Source: SSSZ01 sp016790965 (GTDB lineage Bacteria; Pseudomonadota; Gammaproteobacteria; Burkholderiales; Rhodocyclaceae). Taken from it: 64,000 bases of DNA. The position numbers were made by a program, and so were the translations under genes. The notes below the pieces were generated by a model, which saw only the letters and a list, made by a program, of their open reading frames with translations, ran no database searches and was not told where the DNA came from. Positions 16,862 to 26,211 of the stretch are shown piece by piece. The stretch spans positions 1 to 64,000 of the forward strand of contig JAEUNZ010000001.1 of assembly GCA_016790965.1 (NCBI GenBank), given 5' to 3'. Each line of letters opens with the position of its first letter. The first letter of the stretch is position 1.

Positions 16862-17184
16862 GGTTTGAGCGTTTCCTCGGCGACCCAGTTCAGATAGGCG
16901 GGCAGCCCGTGGGTAATGGGCAGGGCGATGATTTCGGGCACCTCGTAGGGATGGCGTCGGCGTATGGCGGCTTCCAGGGCCGGATAACAGGCCGCGGTGG
17001 TCTTGATCAGCAGGGGGACTTCTTCAGCCTGGTCTACGCGGCCTTCCCAGGAATAGATGCTGAGGCAGGGCGCGAGGATGTTGACGCAGGCTGCGAGCCG
17101 GGCCTCCACTAGCTCCCGCGCGATGTCCTCGGCGCAGTCCCGATGGGGGCAGTTGGTGACGACAAGCAGGGATTCCATCGCCAA
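16858..17184 (-). CDS. cutA: Divalent-cation tolerance protein CutA
   Basis: A small trimeric PII-like fold protein, linked to copper tolerance and disulfide metabolism in gram-negative bacteria. The 108 residues show LVEARLAACVNI, SIYSWEGRVDQAEEVPLLIKT and HPYEVPEIIALPI, the standard CutA pattern. It starts 3 bases after the ABC permease stop and overlaps dsbD by four bases; cutA next to dsbD is a common gene order. Confidence 0.95.
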   Translation of the reverse strand: MAMESLLVVTNCPHRDCAEDIARELVEARLAACVNILAPCLSIYSWEGRVDQAEEVPLLIKTTAACYPALEAAIRRRHPYEVPEIIALPITHGLPAYLNWVAEETLKP

Positions 17185-17187
17185 ATT

Positions 17188-17958
17188 CTACTTGAGGAGC
17201 CGCCGGCGGGTGAGGGCCAGGGCTGCGGCGAAGGCAAGCGCGGCGGTGGCCAGGAGGACCAGGATGTGGATTGGCGCGTCCGGCGGCACCTGCCCGGCGA
17301 GGAGGGGGCGTACCAGGGCGACGCCCTGGGCCAGGGGAAGGGCTGTGCCGACGGTCGCCAGCCACCCCGGCAATTGATCGGTGGGAAAGAAGACGCCGGA
17401 AATGAGGGTCATCGGCGTGATGAAGAGGGTGAAGTAATACATGAAGAAATCGTAGGACGGCGCCAGGGCATTCCAGATTAGTCCCAGGGCGGCGAATGCC
17501 AGGCCGGTGAGGACCACCGCCGGCAAAGCCCACAAGGCCATCCAACCATGGGTCAGTCCGAGAGCCGCCACGACGGCCAGGATGGCGGCGCCGGAAAAGA
17601 GCGACTTGGTCGCCGCCCAGAATAATTCCCCGGCCACCACGTCGGCCAGGCTACGTGGCGTGTTGAGGATGCCGTCCCAGGTCTTCTGCACGTGCATGCG
17701 TGAAAAGGCCGAATACAGGGCCTCGAAGGTGGCGGCATTCATGGTCGAGGCGCACACCGTTCCAGCGGCCAGGAAGGCCACGTAGGGCTGTCCGTCGAGG
17801 GGTGGCAATAGGGCTCCCAGGCCGTAGCCCAGGCCGAGCATGTAGATCAGCGGGTCGGCCAGATTGCCCAGGACCGAGGGGATGGCCAGCTTCCTCCAGA
17901 CCAGGAAGTTGCGGCGCCAGACGGGAAGCCAACCGCCGAGAGCGGGGAAAACGAACAT
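17188..17958 (-). CDS. ABC-2 type exporter permease (NodJ-like)
   Basis: 256 residues with six membrane segments. The N-terminus FLVWRKLAIPSVLGNLADPLIYMLGLGYGLG and the block MHVQKTWDGILNTP are characteristic of the NodJ/ABC-2 permease group; PMTLISGVFFPTDQLP also fits. Such permeases pair with a NodI-like ATPase to export small molecules or envelope components. The matching ATPase is not adjacent: it lies at 20351-21289 on the same strand, with a GGDEF-EAL gene of opposite orientation in between. It is the first gene of a tight unit with cutA and dsbD. Confidence 0.88.
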   Translation of the reverse strand: MFVFPALGGWLPVWRRNFLVWRKLAIPSVLGNLADPLIYMLGLGYGLGALLPPLDGQPYVAFLAAGTVCASTMNAATFEALYSAFSRMHVQKTWDGILNTPRSLADVVAGELFWAATKSLFSGAAILAVVAALGLTHGWMALWALPAVVLTGLAFAALGLIWNALAPSYDFFMYYFTLFITPMTLISGVFFPTDQLPGWLATVGTALPLAQGVALVRPLLAGQVPPDAPIHILVLLATAALAFAAALALTRRRLLK

Positions 17959-18027
17959 GGGGGCTCCGGGTGGGGTGGGGGAATTCTACTCCCCGCCTCC
18001 CCTGAGCGGCCCTACAATGGCGAATCC

Positions 18028-20385
18028 ATGGTGACCTCTTTTCCCCGCGATGTCGGCGCTGGCGACCGGCGCGTCATCCGTAACCTGCGCCTGGGTTTCG
18101 CTGCCCTGGCGGTCTTGGTGGCGACTGCCGGTGCCACCCTAGGATGGCGCTCCTGGGAAGTCGAAAAGGAGCACGAGCAGTTCTACCTGGCTTCCCTCGC
18201 CAAGATCACCGCGAATTCGCTGGACGAGTACTTCGCCCGCTACGAGCGGGTTCTGGTGGAACTGGCCGAGAAGCTGGCCACCCGGGACGCGAGCGCCGAC
18301 CCGGCGGGCGTCCAGCAACTCTTGCAGGAGGTGGTGCGTGCCAATCCGGATTTGCGGCGCATCGGCCTGACCCTGCCCGATTCCCGGTTGCTGATGACCG
18401 ACGACATTCCCCTTGGGGCGCCCCTGCCGGCGGCCAGCAACAGTCCTTCCTACCGGGTTGCGGTGGAGGAACTGGCGCGGGGCCAGACGCTCTCCATCGG
18501 CTGGACAGCGAAGAGCATCGTCGATGGCTCCTGGGTCATCCCCCTGCGGGTCGGCGTGCGCCGGGCCGACGGCAGCCTGGCCTACGTCATCGCCGGAATA
18601 CTGCCGGTGAGCGTGCAGCAGCGTTTCTGGAGTGGCCTCGCCCTGCCGACGGCTTCGTCCATCGGGCTCCTGCGCGACGACATGTATCTGGTCAGCCGTT
18701 ACCCCGCACCGACCACCATGAGTTACGAGGAGGCCTACGGCAAACCCCGGGACGGCGATCTGGCCCGCCATCTGCGGGAGAATAATTTCCCCCAGGCGGG
18801 AATGATCGAGGGCTACAACAGCGTCGCCAAGGCCAACTACCTGTGGGCCTTCCAGCGGCTGGCCCGCTACCCGGTGACGGTTTTCGTGTCCACTCCGGTC
18901 ACCCATGCGCGGCAGAAATGGCTGGGGCAGATCCAGCTTGCTCTGGGGCTTGCGGTCCTGCTGCTGTGCGGCGGCTACGGCGTCTATCGCTGGTCTCTGG
19001 GGCGGCAACTGGCCTGGGCGCGGGAACGGGCCCAGCGCGAGGAGCAGATTCGCTTCCTCGCCCTGCACGACGCGCTTACCGGCCTGCCCAACCGGGTCTG
19101 TGCGCGGGATCGCCTGGGGCAGGCCCTGGCCCACGCGCACCGGGCCGGGGGCCGAGTCGCCCTCCTCTTCCTCGACCTCGACAATTTTAAGGGCATCAAC
19201 GATGGTCTCGGCCACAACGTGGGCGATGCCCTGCTCAAGGCGGTGGCGAGCCGCATCCGGGCCGGCCTGCGGGAAACCGATACCCTGAGTCGCCAGGGTG
19301 GCGACGAATTCCTCATCGTTCTCCCCGACCTCGGCGAGGGTGAGTCCGTCGCCCAGGTAGCCGAGGACATCCTGAAAAGACTCGGCGAACCCTTCGCCAT
19401 CGAGGGGCAGGAGTTGTTCACCACGCTTTCCATAGGGGTCGCCGTCTACCCCGAGGATGGCGAGGATTTCGAAAGCCTCCTGAAGAACGCCGACACGGCG
19501 ATGTACAAGGCCAAGGAAGAGGGTCGCAATACCTACCGATTCTTCGCCGAATCCATGAATCAGGCAGCCGAGGAGCGCCTGCTCCTGCGTCGCTGGATCC
19601 GGCAGGGGCTGGACATGGGCTTATTCGCCCTCCACTACCAGCCTCAGGTGGACCTCGCCAGTGGCCGCATCGTCGGGGCGGAAGCCCTGTTACGCCTCGA
19701 TCATCCCGAACAGGGCAGCGTGCCCCCGGATCGTTTCATCCCGGTCGCGGAGGAAAGCGGCCTGATCGTTCCCCTGGGCCAATGGGTGCTGCGCGCAGCC
19801 TGCCGTCAGGCGGCCGCATGGCGCCGGGCAGGGGCGCCGGACCTCACGGTTGCGGTCAATATTTCCGCCGTCCAGTTTCGCCGGGCCGATTTGGTGGCCC
19901 AGGTCGAGGCCGCCCTGGCCGACGCAGGCCTTCCCCCGCAGGGGCTGGAGCTGGAACTGACCGAGTCCGTGCTGATGGACAATGCCGCGGCCGCCCTGGA
20001 TTCCCTGGGCCGCCTCACATCCTTGGGCATTCGGCTGGCCATCGACGATTTCGGCACCGGCTATTCCAGCCTCGCCTACCTCAAGCGCTTTCGCGTCGAT
20101 CGGCTCAAGATCGACCGTTCCTTCGTGCGAGATGTCACCAGCGACCCGGAAGATGCAACCATCGTCGAGGCCGTCATCCAGATGGCCCGGGGACTCGGAT
20201 TGCGCACCCTGGCCGAAGGGGTCGAGGACGCCGCGACGCGGGATTTCCTGGTGGCCCGGGGGTGCGACGAAGTGCAGGGCTACCTCTTCGGACGGCCGGT
20301 TCCCGCAGCAGAACTGGCGACCGCTCTCGGGCTGGCGCCGGCCCTGCCCCTCAATCCCGCAGCTCCCGACCGGTCAGCTGGATGA
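18028..20385 (+). CDS. Membrane GGDEF-EAL protein with periplasmic sensor domain
   Basis: 785 residues predicted to make or break cyclic di-GMP in response to a periplasmic signal. Membrane helices at about 21-40 and 298-320 enclose a Cache-like domain (WEVEKEHEQFYLASLAKIT onward). The GGDEF domain has an intact RQGGDEFLI site (about 424), and the EAL domain has intact VGAEALLRLDH (about 551) and DDFGTGYSSLAYLKRF. Both halves keep catalytic residues, so the net activity cannot be assigned. The 3' end overlaps the convergent ABC ATPase gene by 35 bases. It sits between the two halves of an ABC exporter. Confidence 0.93.
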   Translation: MVTSFPRDVGAGDRRVIRNLRLGFAALAVLVATAGATLGWRSWEVEKEHEQFYLASLAKITANSLDEYFARYERVLVELAEKLATRDASADPAGVQQLLQEVVRANPDLRRIGLTLPDSRLLMTDDIPLGAPLPAASNSPSYRVAVEELARGQTLSIGWTAKSIVDGSWVIPLRVGVRRADGSLAYVIAGILPVSVQQRFWSGLALPTASSIGLLRDDMYLVSRYPAPTTMSYEEAYGKPRDGDLARHLRENNFPQAGMIEGYNSVAKANYLWAFQRLARYPVTVFVSTPVTHARQKWLGQIQLALGLAVLLLCGGYGVYRWSLGRQLAWARERAQREEQIRFLALHDALTGLPNRVCARDRLGQALAHAHRAGGRVALLFLDLDNFKGINDGLGHNVGDALLKAVASRIRAGLRETDTLSRQGGDEFLIVLPDLGEGESVAQVAEDILKRLGEPFAIEGQELFTTLSIGVAVYPEDGEDFESLLKNADTAMYKAKEEGRNTYRFFAESMNQAAEERLLLRRWIRQGLDMGLFALHYQPQVDLASGRIVGAEALLRLDHPEQGSVPPDRFIPVAEESGLIVPLGQWVLRAACRQAAAWRRAGAPDLTVAVNISAVQFRRADLVAQVEAALADAGLPPQGLELELTESVLMDNAAAALDSLGRLTSLGIRLAIDDFGTGYSSLAYLKRFRVDRLKIDRSFVRDVTSDPEDATIVEAVIQMARGLGLRTLAEGVEDAATRDFLVARGCDEVQGYLFGRPVPAAELATALGLAPALPLNPAAPDRSAG

Positions 20386-21289
20386 ACACGTCCTCCAGAT
20401 TGGCGGCGCGGTGGATATAGCGTAGCCCTGCACGCCCGGTCAGGGCGCCGAGCAGGGCCTGGGGTTCGCGGCAGTAGAAGAAGGCTGTTTCGCCGCTGGT
20501 CTCGACCCGTCCTGCCAAGGGGCGGTGGGCGGCGACGAAGGCGTCGAGGTCGCCCCCCGCCTCGTCGTAGACTTCGATGACCTGCGGCTCGACCCGGGTC
20601 TCGATGAGTTCCCGCGGGCTGCCCTCGGCGATGGCGCGGCCGCGGTCCAGGATCAGCAGGTGGTCGCACAGGCGTTCCGCCTCGTCCATGAAATGGGTAG
20701 TGAGGATGAGGGTCTTGCCGCGGGACTTGAGCTGCTTGAGGCGTTGCCAGATGAGGTGGCGGGCCTGGGGATCGAGGCCGGTGGTGGGCTCGTCGAGAAA
20801 GACGATGTCCGGGTCGTTCACCAGGGCCCGGGCCAGGGTCAGGCGGCGCTTCATGCCCCCGGAGAGGGTGGCGATGCGGGCGTCGGCCTTTCCTGCCAGC
20901 CCGGCGAATTCGAGCAGATCGGGGATGCGCCCGCGGATGGTCGCGTCGTCGAGGCCGAAGTAGCGGCCGAAGACCAGCAGGTTCTCGGCGGCGGTGAAAT
21001 CAGGATCGAGATTGTCGAACTGGGGCACCACGCCGACCCGGGCCCGCGCCGCAGCAGCGGCGGCGGGAATGGGGTGCCCGCCCAGGCGGAGGCTGCCGCT
21101 GTCCGGATTCGCGAGCCCGAGACACAGGCGAAGCGTCGTCGTCTTGCCCGCCCCGTTGGGGCCCAGCAGGCCGAAACAACTCCCCCCGGCGACGGCGAAG
21201 GAGAGGTCGTCCACCACCCGGGTGGCAGCGAAGTGCTTGCTGAGGTGGGTGACTTCCAGGGCGGGCGGGGCGGGAGCGAGCTGGGGCAT
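20351..21289 (-). CDS. ABC exporter ATP-binding protein (NodI-like)
   Basis: 312 residues: Walker A GPNGAGKTTT, signature LSGGMKRRLTLARALV, Walker B DIVFLDEPTTGLDPQARH and H-loop LILTTHFMDEAERLCD, the set typical of NodI/DrrA-type ATPases. The C-terminal region (about 225-312) is the family's extra domain ending LEDVFIQLTGRELRD. Its presumed partner permease lies at 17188-17958. The gene's 3' end overlaps the convergent GGDEF-EAL gene. Confidence 0.93.
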   Translation of the reverse strand: MPQLAPAPPALEVTHLSKHFAATRVVDDLSFAVAGGSCFGLLGPNGAGKTTTLRLCLGLANPDSGSLRLGGHPIPAAAAAARARVGVVPQFDNLDPDFTAAENLLVFGRYFGLDDATIRGRIPDLLEFAGLAGKADARIATLSGGMKRRLTLARALVNDPDIVFLDEPTTGLDPQARHLIWQRLKQLKSRGKTLILTTHFMDEAERLCDHLLILDRGRAIAEGSPRELIETRVEPQVIEVYDEAGGDLDAFVAAHRPLAGRVETSGETAFFYCREPQALLGALTGRAGLRYIHRAANLEDVFIQLTGRELRD

Positions 21290-21403
21290 GGGATGTGGGG
21301 GCGGGGACGAGTCATTTTATCCGAGGCTTGCCCGGGCCCCCATGAACCCCTGCCATGAAAAAGCGTCTATGATGAAAGTAATAGCCTTTTCGGGGGTCGG
21401 GAT

Positions 21404-24400
21404 GTGCTGCCCGTAGACCGTCATCGATTGCTCGTCATTTTCGGCTGCTTGATCGCCAACGGGATCATGGTTGCTCTGGCCGGCTGGTTCGTCGGCCAGA
21501 GCCGCCAACTCTACGAGCAGCGGGCCGAGGCCCGCTCGCAGACCCTGGCCCTGGCCATCGATCAGGCGGTGACCAGCGCAGTGGACCGCATCGATCTCAG
21601 CCTGCTGGCCATTACGGATGAGCTGGAACACCAGCAGGCCTCCGGCGTTCTAAACGGACCTGCGGTAGAGGCCCTGCTGCGCCGCCACGCCGAACGGGTT
21701 CCAGCGGCAGCGGGGATCCGCGTCACGGACGCCGCCGGCCGGGTGATCCACGGGCCGGGGGTGGATGCGGCCAACCCGGTCAATCTGGCGGACCGCCCCT
21801 ATTTCCAGACCCTGGCGGCGGATGCCAAGGCCGGTCTGGTCATGTCACAGCCCATCTTCGGGCGCATCCTGGGGCGTTGGCTGGTCACCTTTTCCCGCCG
21901 CTACGAGGATTCCGCCGGTCGCTTCGCCGGCATCGCCTACGCCTCGGTCCCCCTGGACGAAGTCGCTCGCCTGTTCACCGCCTTCGACGCCGGGCCCCGC
22001 GGCATCATCACCTTACGCACCGCGGACCTCGGCTTTCTCGCCCGCCATCCCGATACGGGCGCGGCGGAAATCAGCCGGCCCGGGAACACGGTCGTTTCGC
22101 CGGAACTGCGCCGCCTGGCGGAATCCGGTGTGGCCGAAGCCACCTATCGCTCGGTGGTGGCGGTGGATGGCCTGGAACGGGTCACTACCCTGCGCCGCCT
22201 CGATCGGGCGCCCCTGATGGTCAGTGTCGGCGTAGCGGCGGAGGATTACCTGGGATCGTGGCAGGAGGAAGTCCGCCGCACCGGGCTGCTGGCCGGCGCC
22301 TTCGCCCTCTTCTCCGTCGCGGCGGCCGTGCTGCTCCTGCGTCTGGTCGAGCGCGTGGTCGCCGAGGCGGTGCGCAACCGCATGTTCCTGGAGAGCGCCA
22401 GCGACGGCATCACCATCCTCGACGAAGGGGGGCGGGTAGTGGAGGCCAATCGCCAGTTTGCCGCCATGCTCGATCGGACCCCGGAGGAAGTGGCGTCCAT
22501 GAACGTGACGGACTGGAACGCCCAGTTCGATGCCGACACCCTGTTGAACGAGGTCCTGCCGCACAATTTTGCCGCCGGGACCGACGTCACCTTCGAGACC
22601 ATCCACCGGCGCCGGGACGGCAGCCTGCAGGATGTGGAGATCAGCGTCACCTTCTTCCACATGGATGGCCGTCACCTGGCCTACTGCGCTTCCCGCGACA
22701 TCACCGAAAAGAAACGTCAGCAAAAGGCCCTGGAAGAAAGCGCTGCCCGGCTGCGCGAAAGTGAGGCCCGCCTGCATGCCATCATCGACGCCGAGCCGGA
22801 ATGCGTGAAGGTGCTGACCCTGGACGGTCGCCTGGAGTCCATGAACCGAGCCGGCCTGGCCATGATCGAGGCCGAATCCCTGGAACAGGTGCTCGGCTTA
22901 GACCTGGCCCGACTGGTGCAGGCCCCGTACCGCCTCGCCTTTGCCGCCCTGGCCGGGAAGGTCACCCAGGGCGAGAGCGGCCGCCTGGAATTTGAGATTA
23001 CCGGCCTCAAGGGCACGCCCCGCTGGATGGAAACCCACATGGCTCCCCTGCGTGACGAGGCGGGGCGCTGCACCGGGCTTCTCGGCGTCACTCGCGACAT
23101 CACCGAGCGCAAGCGGGCCGAGGAAGGACTGCGGCGGGCCGAGGCGATTTTCCGCAATACCCGGGAGGGCATTGTCCTCACCGACCTCAAGGGCACCATC
23201 GTGGCGGTCAATCCGGCCTTCACCGCCATTACCGGCTACAGTGCGGCGGAGGCCCAGGGCCGTAGCAACAGCCTGCTCAAATCCACCCACCACGACGCGG
23301 CCTTCTACCAGGCCATGTGGCAATCCCTGGCCGAGACCGGAAGCTGGCAGGGGGAACTGTGGAATCGGCGCAAGGATGGCTCCGTCTATCCCGAGTGGCT
23401 GACTATCAGCACGGTCTTTGACGAGCGCGGCGAACCCACCAGCTATGTGGGCGTCTTTACTGACATCTCGTGCATCAAGGCATCCGAGGCCGAGATGGAA
23501 TTCCTCGCCCACCACGACGCCCTGACCAGCCTGCCCAACCGGCTCCTGCTCCTGTCGCGCATCGAGCACGCCGTCGCTCACGGTGAGCGCAGCGGCCGTG
23601 GCGGTGCCGTGCTGTTCATCGACCTGGACCGCTTCAAGCACGTCAATGACAGCCTCGGACATCCGGTGGGCGACGAGGTTCTGCAGAAGGTCGCCCGGCG
23701 GCTGAAGAGCCGCCTGCGCGAATCCGACACCCTCGCCCGCCTGGGCGGCGACGAATTCGTCGTGCTCCTGGAAGAGCTGAATTCGCCGGAGGATGCGGCC
23801 AGTGTCGCCCAACTCCTGGTGGAGCAACTGCGCATGGCCATCGAGCTGGATTCCGGCCAATCCGTCTATCTCGGCTGCAGCATCGGCATCAGCATGTACC
23901 CTGCCGACAGCCGTGATCCCCACGAACTGGTGCGTTACGCCGATGCGGCCCTCTACCACGTCAAGGATTCCGGTCGCGGCCGCTTTCACTTCTATACCGA
24001 GGCCCTGGGCCAGGAGGCTAGCCGTCATCTGGCCCTGGACGCGGCCCTGCGCCGGGCCCTCACGGCGGAGGAATTCACCCTCGACTACCAGCCCCTGGTC
24101 GATCTCTGCGACCGGCGCACCATCGGAGTCGAAGCCCTGGTGCGCTGGCAACCCCCCGGCGAGCCGCGGGTGCCGCCGGATCGCTTCATTCCCCACGCAG
24201 AGGAAACCGGCCTCATCGTGCCGCTGGGGGGCTGGGTGTTGCGCCGGGCCTGCGCCCAGGTGAGCGCCTGGCGCAGGGCGGGCTACGCCCTGGATACCCT
24301 GGCGGTCAATCTATCGCCGGTGCAACTGCGCAATCCCTTCCTGGTCGATGAAGTGGCTTCCGCCCTGGCCGAAACCGGCTTGCCCGCCTCGGTGCTGGAA

Positions 24401-24814
24401 CTGGAAATTACCGAAAACGCCCTTGTGGCCCTTGGTGACGAGGCGGAGTCCCGACTGGTGGCGCTCAAGGCCCTGGGGCTGCGCCTGGCCATCGACGACT
24501 TCGGCACCGGTTACTCGTCCCTGGCCTACCTCAAGCGCTTCCGGGTGGACAAGCTCAAGATCGACCGCAGCTTCGTGCGTGATGTTCCGGGAGGAGAAGC
24601 GGATGAGGAAATCGTCCGCACCATCGTCGCCATGGCCCGCAATCTTCACCTCGAAGTGTTGGCCGAAGGTGTTGAAAGCGAGGAACAGCGGGATTTCCTA
24701 GACGCCCTCGATTGCCGTCTGGCCCAGGGCTACTACTTCAGCCCGCCCCTCAACCCAGAGGCTCTGCAACGCTGGCTGGCGCCTGTCCTGACTCCCGCCG
24801 AGGCCGATCCGTAG
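21404..24814 (+). CDS. Cache-PAS-PAS-PAS-GGDEF-EAL regulator of cyclic di-GMP
   Basis: A very large sensor/effector of 1136 residues. An N-terminal helix (about 8-30) and a second one (about 292-316) flank a double-Cache-like periplasmic domain. Then follow PAS domains at about 325-445 (SASDGITILDEGGRVVEANR), 455-575 (DAEPECVKVLTLDGRLESMN) and 580-695 (NTREGIVLTDLKGTIVAVNP). The GGDEF domain carries LGGDEFVVLL (about 781) and the EAL domain carries GVEALVRWQ (about 909) plus DDFGTGYSSLAYLKRF. Both sites look intact. GTG at 21404 is chosen because the membrane segment follows at once. It is immediately followed by an inverted-repeat element. Confidence 0.92.
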   Translation: MLPVDRHRLLVIFGCLIANGIMVALAGWFVGQSRQLYEQRAEARSQTLALAIDQAVTSAVDRIDLSLLAITDELEHQQASGVLNGPAVEALLRRHAERVPAAAGIRVTDAAGRVIHGPGVDAANPVNLADRPYFQTLAADAKAGLVMSQPIFGRILGRWLVTFSRRYEDSAGRFAGIAYASVPLDEVARLFTAFDAGPRGIITLRTADLGFLARHPDTGAAEISRPGNTVVSPELRRLAESGVAEATYRSVVAVDGLERVTTLRRLDRAPLMVSVGVAAEDYLGSWQEEVRRTGLLAGAFALFSVAAAVLLLRLVERVVAEAVRNRMFLESASDGITILDEGGRVVEANRQFAAMLDRTPEEVASMNVTDWNAQFDADTLLNEVLPHNFAAGTDVTFETIHRRRDGSLQDVEISVTFFHMDGRHLAYCASRDITEKKRQQKALEESAARLRESEARLHAIIDAEPECVKVLTLDGRLESMNRAGLAMIEAESLEQVLGLDLARLVQAPYRLAFAALAGKVTQGESGRLEFEITGLKGTPRWMETHMAPLRDEAGRCTGLLGVTRDITERKRAEEGLRRAEAIFRNTREGIVLTDLKGTIVAVNPAFTAITGYSAAEAQGRSNSLLKSTHHDAAFYQAMWQSLAETGSWQGELWNRRKDGSVYPEWLTISTVFDERGEPTSYVGVFTDISCIKASEAEMEFLAHHDALTSLPNRLLLLSRIEHAVAHGERSGRGGAVLFIDLDRFKHVNDSLGHPVGDEVLQKVARRLKSRLRESDTLARLGGDEFVVLLEELNSPEDAASVAQLLVEQLRMAIELDSGQSVYLGCSIGISMYPADSRDPHELVRYADAALYHVKDSGRGRFHFYTEALGQEASRHLALDAALRRALTAEEFTLDYQPLVDLCDRRTIGVEALVRWQPPGEPRVPPDRFIPHAEETGLIVPLGGWVLRRACAQVSAWRRAGYALDTLAVNLSPVQLRNPFLVDEVASALAETGLPASVLELEITENALVALGDEAESRLVALKALGLRLAIDDFGTGYSSLAYLKRFRVDKLKIDRSFVRDVPGGEADEEIVRTIVAMARNLHLEVLAEGVESEEQRDFLDALDCRLAQGYYFSPPLNPEALQRWLAPVLTPAEADP

Positions 24815-24819
24815 CCCCA

Positions 24820-25062
24820 TTGAACCTAGAAACCTCGGTTGGCCGCTTGTCAGTCCCCGGAATGCCTTGTGCCTTGAACCTCCGTGCACCTCAACAACGC
24901 GCACCCGTCGGGTCCATCGCTACGAGCCCGCTGGCGCATCCGGGCGGGCGCCTGGCTTTGTCGCTCCTCCTTGCAGGCATGAGCCTGCCGCGTCGTCGCT
25001 TCGCGCCAGACACCCGCCCGAGCGCACCAACGGGTTCGTCCAACTGAGGTTTCTAGGTTGAA
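24820..25062. repeat. 243-bp intergenic element with 26-bp terminal inverted repeats
   Basis: The left end 24820-24845 and the right end 25037-25062 are inverted repeats matching at 23 of 26 positions; the shared core is ACCTAGAAACCTC. The element fills the gap between the PAS-GGDEF-EAL gene and a hydrolase gene and holds no credible gene. A diverged partial relative occurs at 26094-26160. It resembles a MITE-like or structured intergenic repeat; no mother element is visible. Confidence 0.75.
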
Positions 25063-25119
25063 GTCCGATGACACCCCTCCAGCGCGAGGGTCGCCTTGGT
25101 CCCTACCCTGCCCCGTTCC

Positions 25120-25758
25120 TCAGTGCCGCCAGGCCCGAGTGACGATATCGCGGATGAGGTGCAGCCGACGGTGGAAGAAGTGGTCGGCGCCGGGCACCAC
25201 CATCACCGGCAGGTCCAGGGGCAGAGCCCAGTCCAGAACGTTCTGGAGCGGCACGGTTTCGTCCGCCGAGCCGTGGATGACGATGGTGTCGTGGGGCACG
25301 GCTTCGGTGTCGTAGCTGCGGGTGCCTTCCACGAAGCCGGCGGCGGTGCCCACCAGGACCAGGCGCTGGGCCGGGTGGCCGGCTTCGGCCAGCCGTCTGG
25401 CGACCCGGGTCTGGCAGTAGGCGCCGAAGGAGAAGCCGGCCAGGGCCACCGCCAGGTCGCCGCAGCGGCGCTGGGCATCGTGCAGCACGGCCAGCAGGTC
25501 GTCGGTTTCGCCGATCCCCTCGTCGTGCACCCCCTCGGTGGCGCCGACGCCCCGGAAATTGGGGCGGAAGGCGGCGTAGCCCAGACTGACGAAGGTACGG
25601 GCCAGGGTGTAGGCCACCTTGTTGGTATTGGCGCCACCGCCGATGGGGTGCGGATGGGCCACCAGGGCGATGCCTCTAGGCGCATCGGGTTTTTCCATGA
25701 TGACCTCGATCTTGCCGACCGGGCCATCGACCAGGATTTTCTCTTCCACGACCTTCAT
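25120..25758 (-). CDS. Alpha/beta hydrolase, CAAT/Tex30-like
   Basis: 212 residues of the alpha/beta hydrolase fold. Visible are the nucleophile elbow GFSFG (serine at about residue 118), an acid candidate in IHGSADETVPL and the histidine in VPGADHFFH, together forming a complete triad. The N-terminal part VAHPHPIGGGANTNKV is typical of the small dienelactone-hydrolase-like group common in proteobacteria. The substrate is unknown. The start overlaps the upstream ferredoxin gene stop by four bases. Confidence 0.85.
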   Translation of the reverse strand: MKVVEEKILVDGPVGKIEVIMEKPDAPRGIALVAHPHPIGGGANTNKVAYTLARTFVSLGYAAFRPNFRGVGATEGVHDEGIGETDDLLAVLHDAQRRCGDLAVALAGFSFGAYCQTRVARRLAEAGHPAQRLVLVGTAAGFVEGTRSYDTEAVPHDTIVIHGSADETVPLQNVLDWALPLDLPVMVVPGADHFFHRRLHLIRDIVTRAWRH

Positions 25759-26063
25759 ATTTTGAGGCGCTCCACTATCCGGCCGTGGACCAGATGCTCC
25801 TGGATGATTTCCTCCACATCCTCCTTATCCACATAGGTGTACCAGACCGCCTCGGGGTAAACCACCATCACCGGGCCCTGGTCGCAGCGGTCCAGGCAGC
25901 CGGCCTTGTTGATGCGTACCTTGCCCGGGCCTTTCAACTTCAGCTTGGCGACGCGGTCCTTGGCGTAGGTCTGCACATCCGAAGCGCCATGGTTGTTGCA
26001 GCAGATCTCGCCGGGGTCGCGCTGGTTGCAGCAGAAAAAGACGTGATATTTGAAGTGGCTCAT
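25755..26063 (-). CDS. Thioredoxin-like [2Fe-2S] ferredoxin
   Basis: 102 residues from ATG at 26063, which has a clear AGGAGG ribosome-binding site upstream; longer in-frame starts lie in repeat-like sequence. Cysteines in FFCCNQRDPGEICC and the pair in NKAGCLDRCDQGPVMVVYPE match the thioredoxin-like 2Fe-2S ferredoxin family, whose fold holds the cluster with four cysteines in a C-x(n)-C...C-x3-C arrangement. It probably passes electrons to an unidentified enzyme. It is co-transcribed with the downstream hydrolase. Confidence 0.88.
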   Translation of the reverse strand: MSHFKYHVFFCCNQRDPGEICCNNHGASDVQTYAKDRVAKLKLKGPGKVRINKAGCLDRCDQGPVMVVYPEAVWYTYVDKEDVEEIIQEHLVHGRIVERLKI

Positions 26064-26093
26064 GGGGGCCTCCTGTGGGGGGCTCATTATGCT

Positions 26094-26160
26094 GGAAACC
26101 TCGGGTGACCGCTTGCAGATGCCTCGCATGCCTTCTGCCCAGGACCTCCGCGCCCCCCTG
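26094..26160. repeat. Partial relative of the 24820 repeat
   Basis: The sequence GGAAACCTCGG followed by CCGCTTG, ATGCCTT, TGCC and ACCTCCG occurs here in the same order and similar spacing as in the left part of the 24820-25062 element. No right-end inverted repeat is found; the copy stops before the unrelated repeat at 26212. Confidence 0.55.
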
Positions 26161-26211
26161 AAGCGCTTCCTCAGTGCTACAGGCCCGCCGGCGCCCCGGA
26201 CCGGAGAACTC

